Source: Eubacteriaceae bacterium (lineage in GTDB: Bacteria > Bacillota > Clostridia > Lachnospirales > Lachnospiraceae). From it: a stretch of 64,000 nucleotides of DNA. Both the position numbers and the translations under genes were made by a program. The notes beneath the pieces are model-generated. The model had not been told where the DNA came from and did not search any database. It was given only the letters and a program-made list of their open reading frames with translations. Shown one piece after another: positions 9,287 to 18,389 of this stretch. The stretch is from assembly GCA_902363805.1 (NCBI GenBank), contig CABJBF010000001.1, positions 62,001 through 126,000 on the forward strand, written 5' to 3'. Each line of letters starts with the position of its first letter. The stretch's first letter is position 1.

Positions 9287-10036
9287 ATGGCAAAGAATGA
9301 TGTAGCTCTTAGAGTTAATGATGTTAGTATTTGTTTTAATTTAAGCAAAGAAAAAGTTGATAATTTTAAAGAATTATTTATAAAGAAATTAAAAGGCGAA
9401 AAGCTTCGTTTTAATGAATTTTGGGCGTTAAAAGATGTTTCGTTTGAATTGAAAAAAGGCGAACGTCTCGGAATACTTGGACTTAATGGAGCAGGAAAAA
9501 GTACGCTTCTTAAAGTAATTGCAGGTGTTTATAAGCCGACAAAAGGTTCAGTGCAAAGATATGGACATATGGCACCTATGATTGAACTTGGTGCAGGATT
9601 TGATCCTAACTATACAGGTAGGGAAAATATATTCCTATATGGCTCGGTTCTTGGATTTTCAAAAGAATTTTTAATGTCAAAATATGATGAAATTCTTGAA
9701 TTTTCTGAGTTAGGAGAATTTATAGACGTTCCAATTAAAAACTATTCTTCAGGTATGAAGGCAAGACTTGGATTTTCAATTGCTACAGTTGTAGAACCGG
9801 AAATTCTTATTTTAGATGAGGTATTATCAGTTGGTGATGCTAAATTTAGAAAAAAATGCGAAAAGAAAATGAAAAAAATGTTTGATCATGGGGTTACAGT
9901 TTTATTTGTATCACATAGTTTGGCTCAGGTTAAGAGATTGTGTAACAAGGCAATTATTTTGGAACATGGTCAGTTAATTGCCAAAGGTGATATAGATGAT
10001 GTTGTAGAAATTTATGAAAAGAAGATAGGCGATTAA
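9287..10036 (+). CDS. tagH: ABC transporter ATPase for polysaccharide/teichoic acid export
   Basis: The ATPase has Walker A GLNGAGKST near residue 65, signature YSSGMKARLGFS near 150, Walker B ILILDEVLSVGD near 172 and the switch histidine in VSHSLAQV. The GAGFDPNYTGRENIF block is typical of the TagH/Wzt/RfbB subfamily. At 249 residues it lacks the long C-terminal extension of Bacillus TagH and the carbohydrate-binding domain of some Wzt proteins, so substrate length control is not evident. It follows the permease with eight bases between and an AGGAGG site inside the gap, and forms an operon with it. Confidence 0.9.
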   Translation: MAKNDVALRVNDVSICFNLSKEKVDNFKELFIKKLKGEKLRFNEFWALKDVSFELKKGERLGILGLNGAGKSTLLKVIAGVYKPTKGSVQRYGHMAPMIELGAGFDPNYTGRENIFLYGSVLGFSKEFLMSKYDEILEFSELGEFIDVPIKNYSSGMKARLGFSIATVVEPEILILDEVLSVGDAKFRKKCEKKMKKMFDHGVTVLFVSHSLAQVKRLCNKAIILEHGQLIAKGDIDDVVEIYEKKIGD

Positions 10037-10060
10037 AAAGCCTTGGATAGGAGTGCAGTT

Positions 10061-10309
10061 ATGAATTATAAGACAAAAGGAACGTGTTCAAGAGAAATTA
10101 GTTTTGATGTTGTTGATAATAAAGTTACTAATGTAAGATTTCTTGGAGGATGCAGTGGAAATACACAGGGAGTTGCTGCATTAGTCGAAGGAATGGATGT
10201 GAACGAAGCAATTAAAAGAATGGATGGAATTGATTGTGCAGGAAGAGGAACTTCATGTCCGGACCAGCTTGCAAAGGCATTAAAATTGTACTTAGAAGAA
10301 AATAAATAA
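10061..10309 (+). CDS. TSCPD domain protein
   Basis: This small 82-residue protein starts at the ATG at 10061, preceded by AGGAG; the TTG 18 bases earlier has no ribosome site. It has the TSCPD family pattern: VRFLGGCSGN near residues 28-37 and CAGRGTSCPDQLAKAL near 58-73, with four conserved cysteines that suggest metal binding. The domain also occurs at the end of some ribonucleotide reductases, and stand-alone copies are common in Clostridia with no proven role. It sits between the exporter and the nucleosidase gene and is probably cotranscribed with the latter. Confidence 0.85.
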   Translation: MNYKTKGTCSREISFDVVDNKVTNVRFLGGCSGNTQGVAALVEGMDVNEAIKRMDGIDCAGRGTSCPDQLAKALKLYLEENK

Positions 10310-10324
10310 AGGAACAGGTGTAAC

Positions 10325-11017
10325 GTGTTAGGAATAATTGGATCGATGGACAGCGAAGTCCAGGAATTAAAAAATGAAATGCCGGATGCGAAAATTACAT
10401 CAGTTGCAGGAATGGATTTTTATGAAGGACATATTCATGACAAAGATGTAGTTGTTGTAAAGTGTGGTACTGGAAAGGTAAATGCAGCTATATGCACACA
10501 GATTCTTGCAGACAGATATAAAGTAGATTCTGTTATTAATACAGGAGTTGCAGGCTCATTAAATAGTGATATTGATATTTGCGATATTGTTATATCAAAG
10601 GATGCCATTGAGCATGATATGGATGTGACGGCGTTAGGTTATGAACGTGGAGTTATTCCTGATATGGACAATTCTGTATTTCATAGTGACAGCAGATTAT
10701 TTGATGTAGCAGTCAAAAGTATAGAAGAGGCAAATCTTTCTGTTAAGGTATTTACAGGAAGAGTTGTTTCAGGCGACCAGTTTATTGCCGGTAAGGAAAA
10801 GAAAGATGATTTGGTAAATACATTTGCCGGAGATTGTGCAGAAATGGAAGGTGCTTCTATAGCACATGCAGCATATGTTAACAATATTCCATGTCTTATA
10901 ATCAGAGCGATTTCTGATAAGGCAGATGGAAGTGCAGAAATGGATTACCCTACATTTGAAAAGAAAGCAGCGGCTAATTCAATTAAAATATTAAAACAGT
11001 TAATTAAGAATTTGTAG
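10325..11017 (+). CDS. mtnN: 5'-methylthioadenosine/S-adenosylhomocysteine nucleosidase
   Basis: The 230-residue length is normal for MtnN/Pfs. Motifs are GIIGSMDSEVQ at the N-terminus, NTGVAGSL near 77, EMEGASIAHAAY near 173 (the substrate ribose-binding Met-Glu) and IIRAISDKADG near 195 with the catalytic Asp. It hydrolyses adenine from MTA and SAH, feeding methionine salvage and the activated-methyl cycle. The start is GTG at 10325 with a weak site (GGAACAGG) upstream, only 15 bases after the TSCPD gene, so the two are probably one transcript. Confidence 0.93.
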   Translation: MLGIIGSMDSEVQELKNEMPDAKITSVAGMDFYEGHIHDKDVVVVKCGTGKVNAAICTQILADRYKVDSVINTGVAGSLNSDIDICDIVISKDAIEHDMDVTALGYERGVIPDMDNSVFHSDSRLFDVAVKSIEEANLSVKVFTGRVVSGDQFIAGKEKKDDLVNTFAGDCAEMEGASIAHAAYVNNIPCLIIRAISDKADGSAEMDYPTFEKKAAANSIKILKQLIKNL

Positions 11018-11079
11018 AAATTTGACGAACGATTTATAGTGTTAAAAGACCTCTTGTATGATAAAATTTTATTGTATAA

Positions 11080-11166
11080 AGGAAACAAAAAACAAAGTTT
11101 AAACATTAATGTTTCCGACTATCGGCCACCAACAAAAGGCTGGTCAATACATATCGTACGAGGAGG
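11080..11166 (+). promoter_or_regulatory. Conserved leader-RNA motif, copy 1 (unknown class)
   Basis: GGAAAC (11081-11086) can pair with GTTTCC (11111-11116). Between them is a small AAAC-AAA-GTTT hairpin. GAC follows at once, then a second imperfect hairpin (GGCCACC with GGCTGGTC, 11124-11145), then ATACATAT and an AGGAGG ribosome site. The same order of parts is seen at 53684-53773 and 62451-62538. This copy lacks the ATG that makes a leader ORF in the other two. I do not recognise it as a known riboswitch. Confidence 0.65.
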
Positions 11167-11172
11167 TTTTTT

Positions 11173-11925
11173 ATGTTTGACAAATGTATGTCATGTTTTA
11201 CTGTTAATATGGAAAAAATCACATCAATAATTGAAAATAAAGCGTACTTCCTATGTTTATTAGGAAGTATTTTTTTAGTAGGAATTGTAAGTAAATGTCT
11301 GGTAATGTGGATTTTTGGTAAAATGATTAAAAAGGCAGAAAATATGGATAGCCCAAAAAGTAATATTCTTCGCCAGATAAAATTGAAATTTGAGAGTATT
11401 AAAACCATAAACGGCACGGTGGCTAATCCTATGCTTTTAGTAAGTAGGTACATAAATAAGTGTAAAATAGGCATATTTTATCTTGACTCCATAAATAAAA
11501 TTATTAGCTGGTGCGGATTTTTATGCGTCGCAATAGGCGGATTATGTGGATATATACTGTATAATCAGGGATACGGAAAGACAACGGCGATGTCATATAT
11601 TCTTGTAGGATTTTATTTTGCACTTGCATTATTTGTAGTTGAAAATACAATTCATACAAATGACAGAAAAACAGAACTGATATATGTTATTACGGATTTC
11701 TTTGAAAATAGTGTTAATTTGCGAGAGCAGATTAGTAGGCGGGAAAATGATTACAACATAGAAATCGGTAGCAGCAAAAATGAGCAGGAATCGGAACAGA
11801 ATGTTAATGTAAATGAAATAAATAATACAAATAAAAAAATAGAAAATGAAAAACAGGGTAGAATAAATATTACAAAAGAACAGGAGAGAATAATCAACGA
11901 AGTTTTAGGAGAATATTTGCAGTAA
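11173..11925 (+). CDS. Unknown membrane protein with charged C-terminal tail
   Basis: I do not recognise a family. The 250-residue protein has a membrane segment near residues 27-48 (FLCLLGSIFLVGIVSKCLVM), two more near 111-132 and 140-158, and a hydrophilic tail (~170-250) rich in Asn, Glu and Lys with likely coiled-coil character. The start is set by AGGAGG 5-6 bases before ATG. The gene stands alone between mtnN and pgi. It is preceded by the leader motif that also precedes the M23 peptidase and guaA, so its expression is probably controlled by the same signal. Confidence 0.7.
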   Translation: MFDKCMSCFTVNMEKITSIIENKAYFLCLLGSIFLVGIVSKCLVMWIFGKMIKKAENMDSPKSNILRQIKLKFESIKTINGTVANPMLLVSRYINKCKIGIFYLDSINKIISWCGFLCVAIGGLCGYILYNQGYGKTTAMSYILVGFYFALALFVVENTIHTNDRKTELIYVITDFFENSVNLREQISRRENDYNIEIGSSKNEQESEQNVNVNEINNTNKKIENEKQGRINITKEQERIINEVLGEYLQ

Positions 11926-12138
11926 AGATTTAAATGGTTTTGCAAAAATAAATTAAGATTTAATCATATAAGTTTTGTAGAAATGTTTACAGGTTCAATT
12001 GTATAATTTATATAGAAATATTCGCAGGTTGAAACAAATATGTTTTAAGGAAATATTCGCAGATTAAGCAAAATAGTTTCGGGGATATATTCTCGGGTTG
12101 ACTCCAATAAAATTGTTTCAATAAATATGCTAAAAACA
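11926..12138. repeat. Four degenerate 35-bp direct repeats before pgi
   Basis: Between the membrane protein gene and the pgi promoter are four spaced units of the form gAAATrTTyrCAGgTTcA, beginning near 11979, 12014, 12049 and 12083, with a period of 34-35 bases. The middle two are closest (GAAATATTCGCAGGTTGAA and GAAATATTCGCAGATTAAG). There is no ORF. They could be regulator sites on one face of the helix or the remnant of a tandem duplication. Confidence 0.6.
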
Positions 12139-12167
12139 TTGACATATGACGACAAAATATTTATTGT
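12139..12167 (+). promoter_or_regulatory. Probable sigma-A promoter for pgi
   Basis: Consensus TTGACA at 12139-12144 and TATTGT at 12162-12167 have a 17-base spacer. The leader that follows is about 160 bases and includes ACCGGTCGGC and CTTTACCGGAC segments that may pair. Confidence 0.6.
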
Positions 12168-12333
12168 ATATATGTTAGAGAGAATTTGAAGGGAATTTTA
12201 CCGGTCGGCATGAATATTATATTATGTCGATAAATAAACGCTTTACCGGACACTGTGGATTTAATGGAGAGATAACATGACAGTTTGCAAGGTGTACGGG
12301 ATAGCAGGATTTGAAATGACGGAGGAAAAAGAT

Positions 12334-13680
12334 ATGGCTAAGGTAACATTTGATTACTCAAAGGCATCAAAATTCATCTCAGATGATGAAGTAGTAGCAA
12401 TGAAGAAAATCGCAGAAGATGCAAAAGAAGTTTTGGTTAACAAATCAGGAGCAGGAAATGATTTCTTAGGATGGATTGATTTACCTGTAGATTATGACAA
12501 GGATGAATTTGCAAGAATTAAAGCAGCAGCTAAGAAGATTCAGAGTGATTCAGAAGTTTTAGTTGTTATTGGTATTGGTGGCTCATATTTAGGAGCAAGA
12601 GCAGCAATTGACTTCTTAAGACATGGTTTCTATAACAATGTATCAAAAGAAATCAGAAAAACACCTGAAATTTACTATGCAGGAAATAGCATTAGCCCTG
12701 CATACTTAAAGGGATTATTAGATGTTGTTGGAGACAGAGATTTCTCAGTTAACATTATTTCTAAGTCTGGTACAACAACAGAACCTGCTATCGCATTTAG
12801 AATTTTCAAGGAAAAACTTGAAAAGAAATATGGCAAAGAAGAAGCAGCAAAGAGAATTTACGCTACAACAGATAAGGCAAAGGGAGCTCTTAAGAATCTT
12901 GCAACAGAAGAAGGATATGAAAGCTTCGTAGTACCTGATGATGTAGGTGGACGTTTCTCAGTTCTTACAGCAGTAGGTTTGCTTCCAATCGCAGTAAGTG
13001 GTGCTGATATAGATAAATTAATGGAAGGTGCTGCAAGCGGAAGAGAAAAAGCTTTAAACAATACATTTGAAGATAACGATGCAGTAAAATACGCAGCAAT
13101 CAGAAATATTTTATTAAGAAAAGGAAAATCAATTGAAATTACAGCTAACTATGAACCAAGTTTACATTACTTTGGCGAATGGTGGAAACAGCTTTATGGT
13201 GAAAGCGAAGGAAAAGACCAGAAAGGTATTTTCCCTGCAGCAGTTGATTTGACAACAGATTTACATTCAATGGGTCAGTTCATTCAGGACGGATCAAGAC
13301 TTATGTTTGAAACAGTTGTAAATATTGAAAAGACAGATGCTGATATCGTAATTCAGGAAGAAGCAGATGATCTTGACGGATTAAATTACTTAGCTGGAAA
13401 AGATATGGATTTTGTTAACAAGAGTGCAATGAATGGAACAATTCTTGCTCATACAGATGGTAATGTTCCTAACCTTATGGTTAATGTACCTGAACAGAAC
13501 GAATTCTATCTTGGAGAATTATTCTACATGTATGAATTTGCATGTGGTGTAAGTGGATATATTCTTGGAGTAAATCCATTTAATCAGCCGGGTGTAGAAA
13601 GCTACAAGAAGAATATGTTTGCATTACTTGGAAAACCGGGTTATGAAGACATGACAGCAGAATTACAGAAAAGACTTTAA
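12334..13680 (+). CDS. pgi: Glucose-6-phosphate isomerase
   Basis: This enzyme interconverts glucose-6-phosphate and fructose-6-phosphate in glycolysis. Signatures are [14 protein letters not shown] near residue 78, the sugar-phosphate site [10 protein letters not shown] near 145, [14 protein letters not shown] near 205 and [15 protein letters not shown] near 280 with the catalytic Glu. I chose the ATG at 12334 ([11 protein letters not shown]) because GGAGG lies 8 bases before it and the length becomes 448, as in clostridial and bacillar Pgi; an in-frame ATG at 12277 would add 19 unrelated residues. The gene stands alone, with its own promoter and terminator. Codon use looks like that of a highly expressed gene. 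Confidence 0.96.
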   Translation: MAKVTFDYSKASKFISDDEVVAMKKIAEDAKEVLVNKSGAGNDFLGWIDLPVDYDKDEFARIKAAAKKIQSDSEVLVVIGIGGSYLGARAAIDFLRHGFYNNVSKEIRKTPEIYYAGNSISPAYLKGLLDVVGDRDFSVNIISKSGTTTEPAIAFRIFKEKLEKKYGKEEAAKRIYATTDKAKGALKNLATEEGYESFVVPDDVGGRFSVLTAVGLLPIAVSGADIDKLMEGAASGREKALNNTFEDNDAVKYAAIRNILLRKGKSIEITANYEPSLHYFGEWWKQLYGESEGKDQKGIFPAAVDLTTDLHSMGQFIQDGSRLMFETVVNIEKTDADIVIQEEADDLDGLNYLAGKDMDFVNKSAMNGTILAHTDGNVPNLMVNVPEQNEFYLGELFYMYEFACGVSGYILGVNPFNQPGVESYKKNMFALLGKPGYEDMTAELQKRL

Positions 13681-13737
13681 TTATAAGATAACACGGAGCG
13701 ATTCGTGTTATATCCAGTAAATTTAAATAGTATATAA

Positions 13738-13784
13738 ATATCCCCTCCGTATCGGTTATCCGGTAAAGAGGGGATATGTTTTTT
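13738..13784 (+). terminator. Terminator after pgi
   Basis: ATATCCCCTC (13738-13747) pairs with GAGGGGATAT (13768-13777), followed by GTTTTTT. The loop contains a small CCGTATCGGTTATCCGG structure. Confidence 0.85.
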
Positions 13785-13824
13785 ATAAGGCTTTTTTGTC
13801 AAGAATGATTTTGACTCCAACATA

Positions 13825-14094
13825 TTAATCTTCTTCGATAATATAAAAATCTAAATAATCAAAATCAATATGTTCAATAAAACTGTCCTGATAAAATCTG
13901 GTTCGTGAAATGCGTTTGAATTCATCAATGTTATTATCAAGCCAGATTGGATTGCTTAAATCAAATTCCTCGCAAATATCTTCAAGTGCTTTGAAAACTT
14001 TGTGAGTTCTCGTCATCTCAGGGTTATCTATTTCGACTGTGGTATTTTTTATCATTTTATTATTTTTAAAGGTTCTTCCCCATATTCTAAACAT
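13825..14094 (-). CDS. Small conserved-looking protein of unknown function
   Basis: This is an 89-residue acidic protein, MFRIWGRTFKNNKMIKNTTVE onward, ending in DYLDFYIIEED. I set the start at 14094 because AGGAG lies 9 bases before that ATG; an in-frame ATG at 14115 lies upstream of the ribosome site. No membrane segment, signal or metal motif is seen. The pattern of the sequence (basic N-terminus with WGR, acidic C-terminus) resembles small clostridial hypothetical proteins, but I cannot name a family. It is convergent with pgi and divergent from gdpP. Confidence 0.6.
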   Translation of the reverse strand: MFRIWGRTFKNNKMIKNTTVEIDNPEMTRTHKVFKALEDICEEFDLSNPIWLDNNIDEFKRISRTRFYQDSFIEHIDFDYLDFYIIEED

Positions 14095-14130
14095 ATAAAC
14101 TATCTCCTGTTTCATATTTTACTAATGTAA

Positions 14131-14210
14131 AGATGCCGGATAATTGTGAGAGTGCGTAGCACTGAACAATCTGTAGGCATCATAGTCGTGGCGGTTAACC
14201 CTGACATCAT
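14131..14210. repeat. Palindromic intergenic element A
   Basis: GATGCC (14132-14137) pairs with GGCATC (14176-14181). Inside, ATTGT/ACAAT and AGTGC-GTA-GCACT form a further hairpin. The element runs on to CTGACATCAT at 14210, whose complement resembles the GATGCC start. Element B (45872-45943) shares the GATGCCGG start, the GAGTRC-GTA-GYAC hairpin, the AACAATCT(G/A)T string and the ACATCAT end. The element lies between divergent genes (14094 minus, gdpP plus). The rest of the gap up to gdpP holds no gene; an extended -10-like TGGTATACT sits near 14314. Confidence 0.65.
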
Positions 14211-14421
14211 TTAATTAAAAGTAATTTTATACGAAATGATAAAACATGTAAAGAATATATTAGTAATCTGTTATGGCTTATAAAGTAGTATAGTGGAAAT
14301 AAAAATTACAATATGGTATACTAAATCATTAAGGTGCGTTAGAAACGTTGTAAGCTTTTTATTTTAAAGATATACAAATATAAGGCGGAGATGAAGAATA
14401 AAGCAAATTAGAGGTGCTTAT

Positions 14422-16479
14422 ATGTTAAATGATAAAAAAGTAGCATTGAATGGAAAAATTACAAAGTATTTGAGGTGGCCTATTAACCTTAGTGTGCTTT
14501 GGATAGTAGTAACGGCTATAATATTTTTTATTGACAAAAGAGCCGGAGTGGTTATGGCGTTTGCAACAATTTTGTTTATTGTAATAGCGATTGTTATGAT
14601 GCTTAGATTTTATCCAAATATCAAAAGATATCTTGTGGATTTTGGCGCAGAGTATAGTCAGATACAAAGACAGATGATGCATGAATTTGAAATTCCTTAT
14701 GCGTTACTTGATTGTAATGGAAAGATGCTGTGGCATAATAGCAAAATGGAAAAGGCGTGCGAAACTAAACTTTTAAATATGAGGGGAATTGAATCTATAT
14801 TTAAAGAGTTTACAAAGGATAAATTTGAATTTAAAGAAGAAAAGAAAGAGTTCAAAGTTGAGTATAATGAAAAAATATATAGAGCTGTGCTAAAGAAGTT
14901 TAAAATGAAAGATGCAGTTGATGAAGTGCCTATCGCAGTACTTGATTCAGATGATGACGATGCGGATATGTTTGCACTTTATTTATTTGATGATACAAGA
15001 ATTCAGCAATTATCTAAGGAAAATAAAAATGATAAGATGATACCGGGACTTATCTACATAGATAATTATGAAGAGGTTCTTCAAAGTATTGAAGATGCCA
15101 GAAGAACACTGTTAGTTGCATTGATTGATCGACAGATACAGCGATATTTTGCAGAAATGGACGGTCTGGTAAGAAAACTTGAAAAAGACAAATACTTTGT
15201 AGTTGTTAAGGCTAAAAATATAGCAATTATGCAGAGTAAAAAATTCTCACTTCTTGATGATGTAAAGAATGTTAAGATAGGTAATGAGCGAACAGCTACA
15301 ATCAGTATTGGATTCGGAATGGGTTCAGATTCGTATGTTCAGAATTACACGTCAGCCACAGCAGCTATCGATATGGCACTTGGCAGAGGTGGTGACCAGG
15401 CAGTATTAAAAGATGGCGCAAAGATATATTATTATGGCGGTAAGAGCAAGTCTGTCGAAAAGAATACCAGAGTAAAAGCCAGAGTAAAAGCTCATGCATT
15501 AAGAGAATTAATTGAAACAAGAGATAAAGTATTCATTATGGGACATCATTTGGGTGATAATGATTCTTACGGCGCAGCAATTGGTTTGTATAGAGCCATA
15601 ACTACAATGGGTAAAAAAGCTTATGTGGTAACGGGAACTATGAGTTCTTCAGTAAAACCTTTGATTGATAAGTTTACGACAGATAATGGCTATGAAGAAG
15701 ATATGTTTATTGCAGGAACATTGGCTACAACTATTTTAGAAAAAAATGATATGCTCATTGTAGTTGACTGTAATAGAGCAGGATATACTGAATATCCTGA
15801 ATTAGTGAGAAGAGCACAAACACTTGTAGTAATAGATCATCATAGACAAAGTGCAGATGCAATAGAAAATGCACATTTATCATACATTGAACCATATTCA
15901 TCATCAGCATGTGAAATGGTTACTGAAATTATGCAGTATATGGTTGATTCAGTTAAAATGAAACCGTATGAGGCAGATGCATTGTATAGCGGAATTATGA
16001 TGGATACAAATAATTTTTCTAACAGAACAGGTGTAAGAACATTTGAGGCAGCAGCTTATTTGCGAAAAAATGGAGCTGATATTGTCAGAGTTAGAAAAAT
16101 GTTTAGAGATGATATTGGAGATTATAAGGCAAAAGCTAAGGCTATTCAAAATACAGAGATATTTATGGATAAATACGCTATAGCCATTTGCCCGTCTGAA
16201 GGAACAAGTATGCCGACAGTTGTTGGAGCACAGACAGCGAATGAATTGCTTAATATTAAAGGCATAAAGGCAGCGTTTGTATGTACGTTTTATAATGAAA
16301 AAGTATATTTAAGCGCAAGGTCAATAGATGAAGTTAACGTTCAGTTAATTGCAGAAAGATTAGGCGGTGGAGGTCATATGAATCTTGCCGGAGCACAGAT
16401 TGAAGATTGTACATGTGAACAGGCAAAGACCTTGATAAAAGAGATTATTCAGGATATGACTGATGAAGGTGAAATATAG
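14422..16479 (+). CDS. gdpP: Cyclic-di-AMP phosphodiesterase
   Basis: The 685-residue protein has the full GdpP/YybT layout: two membrane segments at ~20-60, a PAS-like domain at ~85-140 (FEIPYALLDCNGKMLWHNSKM), a degenerate GGDEF domain at ~205-345 ending in ALGRGGDQ, then a DHH domain (GHHLGDND near 375 and VIDHHR near 470) and a DHHA1 domain with GGGGHMNLAG near 646. It hydrolyses c-di-AMP to pApA and so sets the messenger level that controls potassium and wall homeostasis. It is followed by rplI and dnaB, the same order as in Bacillus. Metal-binding Asp and His residues look intact. Element A lies in its upstream region. Confidence 0.95.
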   Translation: MLNDKKVALNGKITKYLRWPINLSVLWIVVTAIIFFIDKRAGVVMAFATILFIVIAIVMMLRFYPNIKRYLVDFGAEYSQIQRQMMHEFEIPYALLDCNGKMLWHNSKMEKACETKLLNMRGIESIFKEFTKDKFEFKEEKKEFKVEYNEKIYRAVLKKFKMKDAVDEVPIAVLDSDDDDADMFALYLFDDTRIQQLSKENKNDKMIPGLIYIDNYEEVLQSIEDARRTLLVALIDRQIQRYFAEMDGLVRKLEKDKYFVVVKAKNIAIMQSKKFSLLDDVKNVKIGNERTATISIGFGMGSDSYVQNYTSATAAIDMALGRGGDQAVLKDGAKIYYYGGKSKSVEKNTRVKARVKAHALRELIETRDKVFIMGHHLGDNDSYGAAIGLYRAITTMGKKAYVVTGTMSSSVKPLIDKFTTDNGYEEDMFIAGTLATTILEKNDMLIVVDCNRAGYTEYPELVRRAQTLVVIDHHRQSADAIENAHLSYIEPYSSSACEMVTEIMQYMVDSVKMKPYEADALYSGIMMDTNNFSNRTGVRTFEAAAYLRKNGADIVRVRKMFRDDIGDYKAKAKAIQNTEIFMDKYAIAICPSEGTSMPTVVGAQTANELLNIKGIKAAFVCTFYNEKVYLSARSIDEVNVQLIAERLGGGGHMNLAGAQIEDCTCEQAKTLIKEIIQDMTDEGEI

Positions 16480-16597
16480 TTATTTACACAAGTGATATTT
16501 GACCTTAACATTAATATAGTTTGCCGGATCGAATTTGAAAAAATGAAATTAATTGCTTAGATATAATAAGTTTATTGCTTTGAAAGGAGACATGAAT

Positions 16598-17044
16598 ATG
16601 GAAGTTATTTTATTAGAAGATGTTAAAGCGTTAGGAAAAAAAGGTGAAGTAGTAAAGGTAAGCGATGGATATGCTAAAAACTTTATTTTAAAGAAAAAAC
16701 TTGGCGTAGAAGCAAATAGCGCAAATAAAAATGATTTAAAACTTCAAAAAGCTAATGAAGCAAAGGTTGCTCAGGAAAAATTGGATGCAGCAAAAGCTTT
16801 GGCAGAAGAATTAAAAGATAAAAAGGTAGTTATAAAGATTAAAGCCGGAAATGGAGACCGTGTATTTGGCTCAATTTCTGCAAAGGAAATAGCAGCAGAA
16901 ACAAAGAAGCAGCTTGGTTTAGAAATTGATAAAAAGAAGATTGTTATGGAAGAAGGAATTAAAAATCTTGGAGTCCATACAGTAAAAGTTAAATTGCACA
17001 AGGATGTAATGGCAACTTTAGACATAAAGGTTGAAGCTTTATAG
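16598..17044 (+). CDS. rplI: 50S ribosomal protein L9
   Basis: The 148-residue length is standard. The N-terminal domain MEVILLEDVKALGKKGEVVKVSDGYAKNFILKKK-type sequence binds 23S rRNA, followed by the long connecting helix (rich in K, A and E) and the C-terminal domain with GNGDRVFGSIS. I chose the ATG at 16598, 8 bases after AAAGGAG, over in-frame ATGs at 16592 and 16553. It lies between gdpP and dnaB, only 13 bases before dnaB, so the two are cotranscribed. Confidence 0.97.
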   Translation: MEVILLEDVKALGKKGEVVKVSDGYAKNFILKKKLGVEANSANKNDLKLQKANEAKVAQEKLDAAKALAEELKDKKVVIKIKAGNGDRVFGSISAKEIAAETKKQLGLEIDKKKIVMEEGIKNLGVHTVKVKLHKDVMATLDIKVEAL

Positions 17045-17057
17045 GAGATAATTATTA

Positions 17058-18389
17058 ATGGAAGATCCAATAGTAAAAAAAATACTACCTCATAGCTATG
17101 AAGCAGAACAGGCAGTAATAGGTTCGATGATTATGGATCCGGATGCTGTTCCAATAGCTATGGAGTTGATAAATAAAGATGATTTTTTTAACAGACAATA
17201 TGGATTGCTCTTTGGGGCAATGACAGAATTGTACCGTGAAGGAAAAAATGGAGATTTGGTTACCATAAAGGCTAAATTGGAAGAGATGGATGTTTCTAGT
17301 GAAGTAATCAGCCTTGATTTTATCAGGGAAATATTAGAAATGGTACCGACTTCAGCAAATATAAAGCAGTATGCGACTATTGTATATGAAAAAGCAATGT
17401 TGCGTAAATTAATAAAAGTAAATGATAATATTTCAGCTAAATGTTATGCAGGAACGGATAAGCTTGAAGATATAATGGAGAGTACTGAAAAAGAAGTTTT
17501 TGAAGTGCTTAGATCACGTTCAAGTGGCGACTTTGTCCCAATTAATAAAGTAGTTGCTAATGTATTTGATAAATTAGAACAGGCATCGCTTACAAAGGGA
17601 ACTGTTACAGGTTTAGCAACCGGATATATATATCTTGATAATCAGTTATCCGGATTGCAGCCATCAGACTTTATTTTGATTGCGGCAAGACCTTCAGTTG
17701 GTAAAACAGCATTTGCACTTAACGTAACAGAGCATATAGCTATACGTAAGCCGAATGCAGTCGCTATATTTAGTTTGGAAATGTCAAAGGAACAGTTGGT
17801 TAACCGTCTTATATCACAGCATTCAATGGTAAGTTCTCAGAAAATGAGAGCAGGAGAACTTAATGAATCTGAATGGGAAAAAATTGTAGAAACAGCGGAT
17901 ATTATAGGAAATTCAAATATTGTAATTGACGATACGCCAAGTATTACAATTGGTGACCTTCGTTCCAAATGCAGAAAGTTTAAATTAGAAAAAGATATAC
18001 AGCTTGTAGTTATTGACTACCTACAGCTTATGAGAGGAAATGGTAATTATCCAAGCCGTGAACAGGAAATTGCGGATATTTCAAGATCATTAAAGGGAAT
18101 TGCCAGAGAGTTGAATATTCCGGTAGTTGCACTTTCACAGCTTAACCGAAGCGTAGAATCGAGACCTGACCATCGACCTATCATGGCCGATTTGCGAGAA
18201 TCAGGTTCTATCGAGCAGGATGCCGACGTTGTAATGCTTTTATCAAGAAAATACAACAAAGAGGACGAAACAGAAGACAGAAATACTATTATTGTGGATG
18301 TTGCTAAGCAAAGAAACGGTCCTGTAGGAGCTATAGAATTATTATGGTTACCTGAATATACAAAATTCGAGACAAAAGCAAGAGAGTAG
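17058..18389 (+). CDS. dnaB: Replicative DNA helicase
   Basis: The 443-residue protein has the N-terminal DnaB domain (PHSYEAEQAVIGSMI near residue 10), linker, and RecA-like motor with Walker A ARPSVGKTA near 212, FSLEMSKEQL near 238, Walker B VVIDYLQLM near 318, SQLNRSVESR and the final DADVVMLLSR. It unwinds DNA at the fork as a hexamer. There is no intein and no insertion. It is the last gene of the gdpP-rplI-dnaB run. Confidence 0.97.
   Translation: MEDPIVKKILPHSYEAEQAVIGSMIMDPDAVPIAMELINKDDFFNRQYGLLFGAMTELYREGKNGDLVTIKAKLEEMDVSSEVISLDFIREILEMVPTSANIKQYATIVYEKAMLRKLIKVNDNISAKCYAGTDKLEDIMESTEKEVFEVLRSRSSGDFVPINKVVANVFDKLEQASLTKGTVTGLATGYIYLDNQLSGLQPSDFILIAARPSVGKTAFALNVTEHIAIRKPNAVAIFSLEMSKEQLVNRLISQHSMVSSQKMRAGELNESEWEKIVETADIIGNSNIVIDDTPSITIGDLRSKCRKFKLEKDIQLVVIDYLQLMRGNGNYPSREQEIADISRSLKGIARELNIPVVALSQLNRSVESRPDHRPIMADLRESGSIEQDADVVMLLSRKYNKEDETEDRNTIIVDVAKQRNGPVGAIELLWLPEYTKFETKARE

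Noticed and set aside
11039..11230. A 63-codon plus-strand ORF overlapping leader motif copy 1
   Set aside because: It has no ribosome site, crosses the motif hairpins and ends inside the next gene in another frame; it is chance reading through the leader.
14131..14210. c-di-AMP (ydaO-type) riboswitch upstream of gdpP
   Set aside because: Key ydaO core strings were not found, and the sequence matches another intergenic repeat (element B) instead.
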